Source: Gordionus sp. m RMFG-2023 (Eukaryota > Nematomorpha > Gordioida > Chordodea > Parachordodidae). From it: a stretch of 64,000 bases of DNA. The stretch spans positions 16,618,846 to 16,682,845 of the forward strand of contig NC_088779.1 of assembly GCF_954871325.1 (NCBI RefSeq). Direction: 5' to 3'. The translations under genes were made by a program, and so were the position numbers. Under the pieces are notes generated by a model. It searched no databases. It was not told the DNA's origin and saw only the letters and a list, made by a program, of their open reading frames with translations. Below are positions 11,513 through 22,528 of the stretch, in pieces; the first letter of the stretch is position 1, and every line of letters starts with the position of its first letter.

Positions 11513-12390
11513 CTACCCTCAACAATAAGGATTTTATCCCTCCCCCAGATTTTAAAATTATTCTCCACGAGGAACCCTGTCTATTAGGCTCTCCTATCGG
11601 CTTCTCAACTTCCTTTTGTCAAAACCTTTTTGATAATTTGATTCAATCTCTTAGTCGCTTAAGAATCTTTCTAATCTTCCTAAACATGAGTTTTTTTCCT
11701 AACCAAAAAATGTTTGTTTTACCTAAATTCTTGCACGTCTTTAAATCTTCTCCGGCTATCCAATATGATTCCCTTCTGAAGTCCTTCGAATTAAAATTTC
11801 AACACTTTATCGAATCCCTTTTAGTCCTAAAGTTTTCCCATTTTAATTGGTTCTTTGCCTCAATGCCTGCTTTCTGGGGAGGACTTGGATTTTCATCCCC
11901 CTAATTATTGGCAATTGCCTCTTTTCTTTCGTCACGGATATCCTTTAATGACTCGATCTTCTCGCTTATTGAGTTGAACGATCCCCTCTTAACTTCAGCC
12001 AAAAAATCTTGGTTTACTCTAGTTCTCCAAGGATCCGAGCAGCAGTTTCCAGTCATCTAAAGAGCTTTCGGGGCCCCATGCTTCAATGTGCATGTGAAAA
12101 ACTTTGTTTTTGTCCCCATCTAACTAACCTTCTGCTACTCAGAAACGCAAAAATAAATTCTAACGGCCATGAATGGCTAGACGCGATTCCGATTGGAAAA
12201 AAGGAAACGTTACTCACAAATGATTAGCTTCAAATTGCCATTGGCCATTTGCTTGGTTTCCTTATCCCTTCTGTTGACACCTGTGCTACCTGTAATAAGC
12301 AGGTGGATCCATTCTCTAGACATTGTTTTCCTTGTCTTAAAGTCAGTGGCCGTTTTTTGAGACAAGATAACAAATAGGTTAATCGGCAAA

Positions 12391-12669
12391 TTGATTTCGG
12401 CCGGTTTCCCCAATAGCTTGGAGCCGTTAGATCTTCAAAATGATGGTAATCATCACGATGGCATGTCTTTGACATCTTGGCACTGCGGCAAAAGACTTGT
12501 CTGGGATGTCTTATGCGTTGCCTCATTTCCAGCTAACAGAAACACTGACCCCTTGGAACTCCAAGAAATCAATAAATGCAATAAATATAGTCTTCTTAAT
12601 TCTTTTACTTTTATTCCTCTAATTTTTAGCGTTTTGGAAAACCCCGGTCCCCAATCCCTAAAATTTTAA
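12391..12669 (+). pseudogene. LINE copy 2 endonuclease remnant
   Basis: ISAGFPNSLEPLDLQNDG followed by HDGMSLTSWHCGKRLVWD corresponds to KSAGIPSRLEPTG... RPDGMSLIPWSRGQLLVWD in copy 1. The proline of the PD core is replaced by histidine here. The copy is otherwise ordinary decay. Confidence 0.7.
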
Positions 12670-12879
12670 AATCAATTGGGTAGAAAAATTTCAATAAGGA
12701 CTGGGGTTGAAAACGAGATATTATTCCTCTAACAAAAAATTCAATTCGAAATCTTAAAAGGGAACTACAAGTGTTTCTTCGAAATCCTCCCTTATCCCTC
12801 CTATTTCTTCCTTATTTTTTTTATATTATTATTATTATATACATATATATATATTTATTTATTTTTTTTAATGAAGAAA

Positions 12880-13414
12880 TAAATATTTGCTCAGAGAGCA
12901 GATAAAAGAAAAAAATCAAAAAATGTTATTAATAAGAAAAATAATTGTTTAATGTGCAAAAAAAATTATTACAAGCATCATAACAATCAAGACTGGTTTC
13001 AATATCGCAAATGTAGTTATTGGTCACATGGAAGATGTTTCAATTTTAATTCTTTTTTTATTTGCAAATATTGTGAATATGTTCCCATTTTTTTATTTAT
13101 AAATGATTTTACATATTTTTATGCTTTAAATCATTAAATATGTTCTAATAAAAAAATATATAACTTTTATGTGGAAAATTAAGCAGTGCTTATAATAGCC
13201 CGAGCAAAGGCTCGTTCCTTATCGGAGGGTTCACTATTTCCAAAAAAAAATTCCAGAAAAAATAAAATTTGAAAAAAGTATTAGGTATGTATTTTTGAAA
13301 ACCTACCATAAAACTAATAGAGCTGAATAATGATATATTTTTAGTTAAAAATGATAAAGTACTTTTAATTTTATTAAAGTTTGCCTTTTAGGGTTCGCCA
13401 TAACCCTGGTCCCC
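12880..13414 (+). mobile_element. Pogo-like transposon 3' end with zinc-finger remnant
   Basis: The frame at 12952-13137 reads KNYYKHHNNQDWFQ, then CSYWSHGRCFN and FFICKYCE: the C..W.H..C...F.C..C finger that closes many pogo-like transposases. A similar 24-residue end occurs at 46487-46561. Downstream, ttcgccataaccctggtcccc ends at 13414 with TA next to it, giving a terminal repeat of the GGGGAGACCGGGG kind. The upstream catalytic part is absent. Confidence 0.6.
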
Positions 13415-13435
13415 TATACATATATTTTTAGACAA

Positions 13436-13868
13436 TTAGGAGCGCTTAACCCTCATAAAGGTTACTATAAACAATATTTTAAAATAAATTGCGCCAATAT
13501 TACTTCATTATATTGCTAAATTCTTTATTTCAAAAATTATTAATTAAATATGTACAAAAAAATATATTAGTTAATTAAACTTACCACCGACATCTAATGA
13601 TAGTTGATTCGAGGATTGTTTTTTAAATTGTGCACTATTTGATGATTGTGATGAACCCATTTCCATATTTTGGTAAGAACTTCCAAGACCAATTCTTTTA
13701 CTGCCTCCACAATTTCCGTTTGAACACACTATTATTAAAGTAGTAATGATTTAAATTGTCTTAATAATATTTACTTGAATTTTCTCTACAATTTATACAA
13801 TTATTTGTTACTCCTCCAATGTATAAAGCTGTAATGATAAGAGATAATTTAATTAGCAAATTATTCAT
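13436..13868 (-). CDS. Small secreted cysteine-containing protein, 3 exons
   Basis: Exon 1 (13868-13775) starts MNNLLIKLSLIITALYIGG, a clear signal peptide, then TNNCINCRENS. A 46-bp GT-AG intron (13774-13729) leads to exon 2 (13728-13585) with MCSNGNCGGSKRIGLGSS and a Ser/Gln-rich stretch. A 120-bp intron (13584-13465, gtaagt...tttatag) leads to a 29-nt exon 3 ending VTFMRVKRS and TAA at 13436. The joined frame is open for 88 residues with phases matching at both junctions. Product unknown; four cysteines lie in a short span after the signal peptide. The stop is only about 20 bp from the pogo-like end, so the 3' UTR probably lies inside transposon sequence. No expression evidence. Confidence 0.6.
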
Positions 13869-14599
13869 TTTTATAATATTTCTACTTTAATTAAACAATT
13901 TTATAATATTTTCTAGAATATAAACAATAATTTACAATAAATATTTCGAATTATTGATTTTTGGTTTCTTGATCGATGATAATAATCTTAATATATATTA
14001 ATAGCAAGGTATAATATATTATTATTATGTCATCTTCATTTTTAATTTTATTTGTCAACTTCATATAAATACCAATTTCAATTATGATTTTAATTTAATC
14101 TAATACCAGAGTTGTTAAAGGATCGAGATCAAAAGATCGATGATCGGATTCTATATTAAATTTGGTAATTTTCCTGGATTTATGATCCTGTCTTAAATTG
14201 AGGATCGTGATCATTATGTTTAATATTCGCTCACGAATTTTTTAAAAATTTATTTTTTTAAAAGTAATAAATAAATTTTAAAATTTTTTAATTAAATTGA
14301 TATAAAATTTTAATTTATTTCATAAAACATCCAATAAATTCATATAAAAGAAATTCAAAATTCAATATAAAAAATATCAATTACAAATAATATATAAATT
14401 ATTAAGAAAACACATATTGTAATGTATATAAAAAACTAGATTAAAAAAAAATACATATGAAAATTCCAAAATTAAATCACATAAATTTGAATTAAAAATC
14501 AAATGTATATAATAAAAAATAATGAATATAAGAACGTATAAATAAAGTATATTAAAATGCGACAAAAGGAATATGAATAAAAAAATTTTTTTAAATACC
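13869..14599. other. Intergenic AT-rich stretch
   Basis: No gene recognised. A hAT-like terminus, cagagttgttaaagg, stands at 14107, matching the terminus at 19494. The ORF-like stretch near 14377-14601 is low-complexity hydrophobic AT translation and is not supported. Confidence 0.4.
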
Positions 14600-14779
14600 A
14601 ATGAAGAACGGGGATGGTATAATGAGAGGAAAAAAAAGGATTTAGGATAGCTCTTTGACTATTAGACTACCATTGAAGCGGATATAATTGGCTTTAAGGA
14701 TTGCTATGGCAAGCCTTTGTCGAAGAAAAAAACCCTCTCGAGGTTCTTCCGAATGTTTGTTGATTTGAGATCCTAAATT

Positions 14780-15151
14780 TTAGAAAAAAGCTAAGGCAAG
14801 TTTACCGAAAGTGGCAAGTGTGGTTGAAATAATTGGAATGAAACAATGGTCATTAGTAATTTCTGTGTATTTCGAGGTTTTAAGCTGTTCCTTCTGGTCT
14901 ATGATGTTGAGTATCTGGTTAGATGGGGCAGGAGGGTCAATACAAGAAAAGTTCCATACTAATAATTGGCCTCTCGTCCACCGAATTTGAGTGATGACGT
15001 AAGGACGTTTACCATCAGATCTGAAAAGACCCTGAAGTTCAAGTATGGAAGGGATTTGTGCTGATTTCAAGGTGTTTTGGATGATTGAATCATTGCCTGT
15101 GTCTAATGAATCGACCATTGCAGGAGCGACAATGTAAACTATGTCTTCCAT
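14780..15151 (-). pseudogene. LINE copy 3 endonuclease
   Basis: LKSAQIPSILELQGLFRSDG is followed by KRPYVITQIRWTRGQLLVWN and FSCIDPPAPSNQ, aligned with the nuclease core of copy 1. The PD core reads PY and the WD reads WN, so key acidic residues of the nuclease are lost in this copy. The frame ends near 14780 and homology continues in another frame to about 14645. Confidence 0.75.
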
Positions 15152-15568
15152 TCGTGTCGACGGGCGAGTTACAGCCTGAACAGATGTGAGGGTGGGTGAT
15201 TGAGCAATTTATACGAATACCGATGGCGTGAGTAAGTTCGTTGTTCGAAAGTTGAAGATTGATAGAAGGAATGCGAGAAACTCGTGTCCAGTACCATTGA
15301 GCAGGGAAGAGAATAGGGTGCGGTGAATTAATTGCATGCTAGATAAGAGATTTTCAACGCAGCGAGCATCTACCAGAGCATCCCAGTCCTTCTGTCTATG
15401 GGTTGTGGGGGGATGAGAATCAACATTGATTCGAGTTTACCAAGTGTTTATGGCCTCAATTAAGGAAAGATCTTCTTTAGAATGATAGGCGTTTGTTATT
15501 TACTTTGACAAGAGACTAGTAGATAGGAAAGAGGTTATTGCTAGATCATAAGGAGATCTAATGCCAAG

Positions 15569-16486
15569 TCATTTTGTGGGGAGCGAAGCTTGCGCCCAAG
15601 CGAATTCGTTGAATCTTAGATTTATTATTTTTTCGGTTAGGTCTTTTATTCCGTTTTCGTACGTTTTTAATGGAGAAGGATATTTAAATATGGGTGTTGC
15701 GCGAAGTGCATAAAGAATCCTTGGTATGAAAAAGAAATTTTTTAGTAAGAAATAAGACTTGTGTGAGGGAAGATGAGAAAAAATGTCTTCAAGTTTAAGG
15801 ATGATTTCAAGGGTGGAATGAAGGAAGGTACAAATTGCCTTATGTCCTCCTACGGGAGATCCTAATTGTGTGAATTCATCAATAACAGTGAATTTGAAAT
15901 TATGTGAGTTTGGAGCGTTTGTATTCAATTGAATGAATTCGGATTTGCTCAGGTTAAGAGAGAGTCCAATGGCAGTTCCCATTTCATGAATTATGTTGAC
16001 TGCTTTGTCAATTTCACTGTGGGAGCCACTTAAGATTCCGTCATCGATGTACCAAGCAAGAAGCGATAAAGTACAAGAAGCGTTTATTGATTTAATGATG
16101 TCATTGATTCCAAGACTAAATAGAAGAGATCCAAGAGGGTCTCTTTGTTGAATACCCTCAACTGAAAGTATTTTTTCCGTGTTGAATTGTAGAATTGTAG
16201 GGGATAGGTAACAAGAGAAAAGAAATTTGGTGTAAGCGGGGAAATAGGAACAAGTGTAATTTATGAAGGTGTTGCGGGAAAGAGTGTTGTATGCGTTGGA
16301 AAAGTCGATTTTCACTAAAGCTTCGTTAGTTGGGTTATTTTCAAGATGAATTCTTGTTAAGTGTACTGCAGCTTCACATCCACCGGGTACGCCAACACCC
16401 AATTGAAAAGGGCTGAGCATGTGTGATGCTTCGTGTTTGATTCTTGAGGAATTAATTTTGCTACCAATCTTCGATAAGTTGAACAA
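15569..16486 (-). pseudogene. LINE copy 3 reverse transcriptase core
   Basis: 305 codons containing PFQLGVGVPGGCEAAVHL, motif A KIDFSNAYNTLS, SVEGIQQRDPLGSLLFSLG, catalytic AWYIDDGILSG, and thumb sequence SHLPSHKSYFLLKNFFFIPR. Both catalytic aspartates of YIDD remain. The usual GDPL glycine is arginine here. The upstream palm part continues in the overlapping frame 16902-16357 (DGIGPIFLQDI, LFGARLITLQNLNKDIRPIS). Confidence 0.85.
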
Positions 16487-16902
16487 ATGGAGATGGGACG
16501 GATGTCCTTGTTGAGATTTTGGAGTGTGATGAGTCTGGCTCCAAAGAGCAAGGGGGTTACAAAGCTTGGTACATCTCCTTTTAAGATTTTATTGCATAAG
16601 TTGGTAATTTTGGTGAGAATTAAAACATGAGCACAAATCATGGGAGTGATTATGTCCTGTAAGAAGATTGGTCCAATTCCGTCAAGTCCATGCGCTGAGT
16701 CACAAGAAATGATAGGATTGCTTTCCTCCTTACTTCTTCTTGTGTGAAGTCTGCTGCACAATGCGTGTAAGGCTGTGTAATTCGGATGTTTTGAGCGTAG
16801 CTTGCTTAAGGTTTCTTCTGAGAAATCAGCAAGGGTATCATTGGTCGAAATGAGTTTGAGAGCCCCTTTGATGTTAAGACTATCGATTTTCTTCGAGATC
16901 AA
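16357..16902 (-). pseudogene. LINE copy 3 upstream RT and linker
   Basis: Begins KKIDSLNIKGALKLISTND, matching NKINNLNIKSALRLLASDD of copy 1, then AHGLDGIGPIFLQDIITP and FGARLITLQNLNKDIRPIS. The frame overlaps the downstream RT frame by about 130 bp with a shift between. Confidence 0.75.
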
Positions 16903-16989
16903 TGAAGTTTTTTGCTGGAGTGGAGTTACTTTTCTTTTTTTTGGATGTGAATAGATTTGGGTATTTTGAAGACGGCTAAGGATATTTAA

Positions 16990-18170
16990 CCCTTTAAAGC
17001 TCGACTTTTTAAAATAAAACTAAAAAATTTTTTATAAAAAATCTTCATTTATATACATCAAGTATGTAAAATTTTTATTTCGATTTTAATTTCATAGTAT
17101 AAAGGTAAAAAAAAATCATGATATAATTTGGCACCATTTAGCGAAATGCATGTATATAAAAAAATGAAAAATTTTTTAAAATTTATTTCCTAGTTATGGC
17201 ATAAATTTTTTCACACATAGTCCTTAAATATGCGATAACACATAATTTACACCTTTTTCGAGTCTTAGAAACTTCTGGCCAATGCCCTAAATTATCATAT
17301 CTAACGTCAGTTATTATCTGAGGTAACTTAAATCCTTTTTGTATTTTAGGATTTTCATTTAATGGTCTCCCTATTTTTCTTTTACTAATTTTATCTGCCA
17401 TTAACAAGGCAGGAACTATTTGAGATTTAAATGTTGTAAGTTTTATAAAAAATTTCCATTTTTTTGAAGTAATGTCTTCGATACAATAACCATGCATTCA
17501 CAATGCAGGTAGAAATATTATTCGAAGTGATATGGTGTTGGAATATTATTTGGGGGATTAAAAAATTTTTAGAAAATGTTGTATCAAATGATTTTTTAAT
17601 ACCCAATTACTACTGAGATTAGGAAAACTAGGACCTTCATGAACATTATCAAGTTCTATGTGGAGTGCATTTATGGGCGAATCTATATCTATATTGTCAA
17701 TAAGATGATTAAAATTATCTTCACTATTATCAATATCTGTTTCCGAAATATCACATTCAATTATAATTATTTTATTTGACATCTATAAAAAATAAAATTT
17801 ATTCAATGTTAATAAAATAACTTATTAAATTCCCAATGAGTTAATTTGGCATCATAATTTTAAAATTATATTTACAAAAATAATTAAAATTCTAAAAAAA
17901 TATAAATTCATGATGACATATTTGAATATTTTGTCTTCTTTATAGAATAAACAGTTTTCAAAATTTTTCAATTATATTTAAATCATATGTAAAATCAAGT
18001 AATTCAGAAAAAATCGAAACGGAAATATAGTCAAAATTTACATGATAATAAAATTAAAACAAAAGCATATTTTTTTTATTATTGATAAAATACGATTGAA
18101 TACATTCGTATATTTATTTAAAAATGTTAAATTAAATCTATGTCAAATTAGCTCACAGGACTTTAAAGGG
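16990..18170 (-). mobile_element. piggyBac-type element 1, internally deleted
   Basis: Flanked by TTAA at 16986-16989 and 18171-18174, with termini CCCTTTAAAG at both ends, as expected for piggyBac. Two minus-strand frames survive. One (17782-17558) starts MSNKIIIIECDISETDID, an acidic N-terminus. The other (17497-17183) contains KISKRKIGRPLNEN, NLGHWPEVSKTRKRCKLC and RTMCEKIY, the C-terminal tail and zinc-binding cysteines of piggyBac transposases. The DDD catalytic core is absent, so it is non-autonomous. Its insertion splits LINE copy 3. Confidence 0.85.
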
Positions 18171-18259
18171 TTAAACTGGCGTCCTTTACTTGTTGAGTTA
18201 TGGATTTCTGGACTGATTTGTCAGGTATTTTAAAAGTATTGAACCGAAGTAGAAGAATT

Positions 18260-18600
18260 TTAACCATTCTTCTTCATTGTCAAAATTTTGAGGAGAGAGG
18301 ATATGCTGTCACTGAGAGATTTAGCGACTTGTATGCTCGCTCCTTTAGGTATTCTGGATATGATACTTGGTTTTGTAGTATTGAGAAAATTGTCTGAGAA
18401 AGTGGGATTAGAGGCGCGATTTGAAGGTAGTTCCGTGAATGAGTTGGGAAGTGAGTTAGCCATATGAGAGAGAGGAGCATGTCAAGAATGAGGACACCTA
18501 TTGGAAATTGGTCCATGAACATAAAAAACACATTTATTTGTTAAATGTATAAATTTCCGGCAAGTAGGACATATTTTGGGTTCGAATGAGGTAGCCATTT
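18260..18600 (-). pseudogene. LINE copy 3 N-terminal segment
   Basis: ATG near 18597 gives MATSFEPKICPTCRKFIHL, the same N-terminal finger type as copy 1. The frame at 18463-18260 then gives NPTFSDNFLN and KPSIISRIPKGASIQVAKS, the conserved block between finger and RT. A shift separates the two parts. Confidence 0.65.
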
Positions 18601-18885
18601 TTATAAAATCAATACGCGATTGAATTAGAAAAGAATAAGAAAAATGGCGAATATATGGCCATATTTAACGATCATACGCAGTAAGAAATCACATGATCTG
18701 CGCGTCGAATAATAAAAATGTGGCGTTGAGTTCGATGGAGGTAGTCATAGTTATAAAATATATACGCGCTTGAATTAAAAAGAAGAAGAATAATGGCGAA
18801 TCATGGCCATATTTAAAAAAATGGCCATGATCATGCGCAGTAAGAAAACACATGATCTACGAGTCGAATAATGAAAATGTCGCCA
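18575..18885 (-). repeat. ~150-bp direct repeat at the 5' end of LINE copy 3
   Basis: Two tandem copies contain gaggtagycat, tacgcg-ttgaatta, aatggcgaat, atggccatattt, atgcgcagtaagaaa and cacatgatctrcg. The first unit overlaps the ATG of the LINE N-terminal frame, so the repeat spans the 5' UTR and start. Short nested palindromes (tggccatat...atggcca) lie inside the second unit. Confidence 0.65.
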
Positions 18886-18890
18886 TAAGT

Positions 18891-19222
18891 GCGGACTATC
18901 AAAAGAAATGACAATATGCGTTTGGGACATTATCCGTCTTTCCATTGCAGAAGATATTGTCTAATGGATTTGAGGGGATATAAAATATGTGAATGCAGAG
19001 GTATGTTGATTAATTTAATTTATTTAGAACATCCTGTAAGGAATAGATTACCAAAATGATGGAATTTATCTTTAAGAATAATATTTTCTTAATATTTACT
19101 CTAATCTTAGGAAGAAATACCATTGCTGATGAATAATGACATTAGTAATGAAAGGTTCTTCTTGGCGTGGAATAAAATTTAGCGATATTGGAATAGAATA
19201 TATATTTTTTTTATATTTTTAA
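18891..19222 (+). CDS. Cluster of small open frames, possible host gene
   Basis: Three short frames follow one another. The first, ATG 18916 to TGA 19059, is 47 codons and has clustered cysteines (FHCRRYCLMDLRGYKICECR); within it GTATGT...TTTAG marks a possible 27-nt in-frame intron. The second, ATG 19056 to TAA 19136, reads MMEFIFKNNIFLIFTLILG, a signal-peptide-like start. The third, ATG 19136 to TAA 19222, contains KGSSWRGIKFSDIGIEY. Frame changes suggest splicing or decay I could not resolve. Product unknown. Confidence 0.3.
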
Positions 19223-19372
19223 ATATTATCCATTATTAAAAAAATTAAAATCATTATTTTTTAAAAAAATATTTATCTACATCATATTTTATCATCCTCG
19301 GCCATATTTTATATTACGAGATTTAAAGCCTATAAGTGTTATTTATTTATATATAATATTAATTAATTCTAG

Positions 19373-19493
19373 GTTTTAATAATGTCCATTATAGATTTAG
19401 AAGATAATACACCTAATTGATGTGACAGATATAGGTGAGAATTTTTTACATTTTCATATGCTGCGAAGGTATTTTACTTTATATAGATGGAAG
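19373..19493 (+). pseudogene. Candidate host exon cut by a hAT end
   Basis: An acceptor-like attctag precedes 19373. The frame reads MSIIDLEDNTP and, after a one-base shift, LIDVTDIGENFLHFHMLRR and YFTLYRWK. It runs straight into the hAT terminus cagagttgttaagg at 19494. Product not recognised. Confidence 0.3.
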
Positions 19494-20165
19494 CAGAGTT
19501 GTTAAGGCTCCTTTTTAGCTTCCTCCCACTACTACCTTCTTAAAAAGAGCTAGCTCCAGCTTTCACTAGTAAATTTTTAAAAGGGAGTGCCACTCCATAG
19601 CTGTTCCTTTGATTTTTATATTTTTTAGAAAGTACACTAAACAAAATCATATTTTTTTATCAAAAAAGTTTATTTATATTAAATGATATATCAAAATATT
19701 TATATTTTATTCGCTAAAGTAATAAATTATCTAAATTCGAATCTAATAAACATCCACGCCTCTCCCACAAACCTGTTTAGCAATACTAAATAGGCGCTCA
19801 ACAGGAGCACCTGTGGGAAGCGGGGCATTGTATTTTATAAAAATATTTTTTAATTCAGGAAATTTATCAAAAATAGTAATTTTGATATAATTATTTAAAA
19901 AATATTTGTCCAATGGTTCCCGTTGTAGCTATTTTTGCATCGTGAATTTGTTCTCTTAAAAAATTAATTAATTTCTATTTTTGTTCCATATTTTGTGCAT
20001 TTTTTATCGATTCCTAATTTAATTTGAATGCAGGATGGATAAGAGCCGCAATGATATTTTCATCATTATAAACATTTGAAAATCTGCAATAAAGTTTTAA
20101 TAGATAATTTATTTTTTATTTCGATTTCTTCTTCTATGATGTCTAGATCCATAATATTAAAAACT
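19494..20165 (-). mobile_element. hAT transposon remnant with hATC domain
   Basis: The end cagagttgttaaggctcc at 19494 is a hAT-like terminus. On the minus strand 19870-19743 reads [20 protein letters not shown], the hAT C-terminal dimerisation motif, and near 20040-20090 NVYNDENIIAALIHPAFKL, the conserved block before it. An upstream frame near 20150 starts MDLDIIEEEIEIKNKLS. The opposite end is not located. Frames are broken. Confidence 0.7.
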
Positions 20166-20377
20166 ATTTTTTATCATAAAATGAATATTAATATGACTTA
20201 TAAGATTTTCCAAAAAATTTTCAATATAAAAAGATGGAAAATTTGATTTTTAATATCTTAACTATATTAGATAAAAAACCAATAAAACTCGGCTCAACAT
20301 TTTATATTGCTTAAATTTAAATAAAATTTCATTTTTATTGAAAATAGACTAGCATCTATCTCTAACTCTAAATTGTA

Positions 20378-21165
20378 AATGGGTTGTTAATTGTCAGATA
20401 TACCATTGATGCTATTTATCTAATAGATTGTTATACAGACATATATGATAAACTACATTCCATAACGGGTTAATATAATTAGGCCTCTAGATTATGCGCC
20501 GTCATTCTCAATGTCTCCTAAAGAAGCTTTTATAATGATTTACTCTGCCTACATCATACTCAATTTATATATTCGTCTACCTTTGACATATCTCCTTCAA
20601 TATATATCCCGCATAAGTTATCATTCTAAATTTTAAATATATGTCAAATCTTATCTCTCATTTTGAATCCTCCTATATTGATAAGAGGGTTGGCATATAA
20701 AAATTTATATGAATGATATGTGTCCCTTATGCAATAAATCTTCAAACATAATCAAAGCTAGGAAGTTCTAATCCATGGTCCTCCATCAATTGTAAATGGG
20801 TTGTTAATTATTTTTATACAGACATATACTATCAACTGCACAATCTAATAGATTTCAAACACAGACATATACTATCAATTGCATTCCTTAAGAGATTCCT
20901 ATAGCAACTTTTAATATGATTTACCCTGTGTACATCTTACTTTATCTATATATATGTCTACCTTTGACACCTTTAATACAATACACATCCTGCATTTTAA
21001 ATATATGTCAATTTTATCTATCACTTTGATCACCCTGAAATATTTCTATGTATTAATATGAGTGTTGGCAAATAAAATTTTAAATGCATGAAATATGCCC
21101 CTTATGCAATAAATCTAAAAATTAACCAAAGCTAGGTTTCAAATCGATGGTCCCCCATCCTCCAG
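20378..21165 (+). repeat. ~400-bp direct repeat ahead of LINE copy 4
   Basis: Two diverged units begin aaatgggttgttaatt (20378 and about 20797) and share acagacatata, ctacctttgacayat, ttaaatatatgtcaa, cccttatgcaataaatct and aaagctagg, ending with atggtcc-ccatc. They lie directly upstream of LINE copy 4, the same position as the repeats before copies 1 and 3, though the sequences are unrelated. Confidence 0.6.
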
Positions 21166-21443
21166 ATGTCGGGGTTCAAGCTAGCAAGTATAACGTCCAA
21201 AGATCCTCCTCCATTCAGCCTATTAAATCTAGCAAGCCCTTCCTCTCCTATTGTTGCTATTGACTCACCTCCCAGTCAACAAACTCCCAACATACAATCA
21301 TAGGCCAATGATTTTTTATCTCTAACCAACTTTCCCACCATATCCCGCATACCACAGGGTCTCGTAATACTTTAGCAGAATCCTTCAACAAGTTAATCAT
21401 AACAGTAAACAATCTTGGGAACCTATCCAATTGGAAAAACTTA

Positions 21444-22318
21444 GGGGAGACCGGGGATAGTGTGTTCTCGGGGTAGGTATTTCCTTCTCGAATAATTTAA
21501 AAATTAATAAAGTTTAAGTTTTATAATTTAAGCCAAATATGTATTTTAATAAGGTGCATAAGTAGGTCCAAAAATGTTTCGGACAAAATTGCTCATGAAA
21601 AATTTTAAATGCAAATTTAAATTTCAACATACCCAAAGAAACTTTTTAAAATTTAAATTTTCACTAATAACTTTATTTATAAAAGTTGTTTGGACTTAAT
21701 ATTATTTCTAAATGATAATATATATATTATCATATATAAAAATATTGACACAATTTATGGTAATTTAATGTTAAAATTATATTTTAATTAAATTTGAAGA
21801 CCTGGGGCAGGTTTTGGCGGGGTGCGTATTAGCCATTTTTAAGCAGGGATTATTTTGAATAAAATAAATCCAACTAAATTTATAAAAACATTAGAAAGCC
21901 ACTAGTTTGTCTAGGACCACTAGTGACAATATGAAGATGATTGACTTATTTTTTGTAATTATATAACAGATTTAAGTGATAACAAGTCGGGTGACATATG
22001 TAATATAGATGAACCCTAATAAATTTAACATATTTGACAATTTATTTTTATTTATTTACTTAGAATCAACACTTTTATATAAAAAAATTTTTAAAGTCTA
22101 CAAATAAAGAAGCGCTATGACACATAACGTGAAAGGATAGCTACCCTGGGTGTTGTTCATAAATTTAAATTTTCATTTTTTTAAATTTCTCTTTCTTAAA
22201 TATTAATTTCTACCGTAGATATATATGTAAAGAATAAAATTACGTTTAAACATTTTATACTTTGTCTATTTTTTATAACACTTCAATTTTTTATGGACAA
22301 TATAACCCCGGTCTCCCC
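21444..22318. mobile_element. Pogo-type non-autonomous element A (875 bp)
   Basis: Bounded by TA on both sides (21442-21443, 22319-22320) with perfect 13-bp ends GGGGAGACCGGGG and CCCCGGTCTCCCC. It is the reverse complement, end to end, of the element at 32593-33476. No coding. The LINE frame on each side (NWKN then LLSFTNFIHNIP) joins cleanly when the element and one TA are removed, so the empty site can be read directly. Confidence 0.85.
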
Positions 22319-22528
22319 TACTAAGTTTTACCAATTTCATCCATAATATCCCCGATAATAAAAATATTTTATTATCCAAACATATAAAAACATCAATATC
22401 CTTCTTCAACCCTGATTCAGTACAAACCCCTACACCCCGAACCTATTAATCCAATCCTCATCGCCCGTAGGGCTAAAATAGTCTCAAACAAAATAAACAG
22501 CCTTAAAATAAATTCAGCCCTTCGGGCC

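Larger units (their letters stand above)
10391..12790 (+). mobile_element. LINE copy 2, decayed
   Basis: Colinear with LINE copy 1 but heavily mutated: a finger remnant RKHDSHLCLNSGK (near 10460), GDISGAARILTSDN (near 10870), KGGLDQTSFFVDLIQ and CIRPILFGAG (11033-11221), then after an inserted block, thumb sequence (11638-11904) and the nuclease core (12391-12669), with LGRKISIRTG-type sequence to about 12785. The central RT region with motifs A to C is missing, replaced by the 11216-11512 block. Many stops and shifts. Confidence 0.75.
14600..18600 (-). mobile_element. LINE copy 3, minus strand, split by piggyBac
   Basis: Reading on the minus strand: start MATSFEPKICPTC (near 18597), KPSIISRIPKGASIQVAKS (18260-18400), then the piggyBac insertion (18170-16990), RT (16902-15569), and nuclease (15151 to about 14645, ending FFLRQRLAIAILKANY). 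The RT part holds the longest LINE frame in the window (305 codons). Two or more frameshifts and some stops separate the pieces. The element belongs to the same family as copies 1, 2, 4 and 5. Confidence 0.85.

Noticed and set aside
14377-14601. Membrane-protein open frame on the minus strand
   Set aside because: Phe/Ile/Tyr-rich low-complexity translation of AT-rich DNA; lies in the 3' tail of LINE copy 3.
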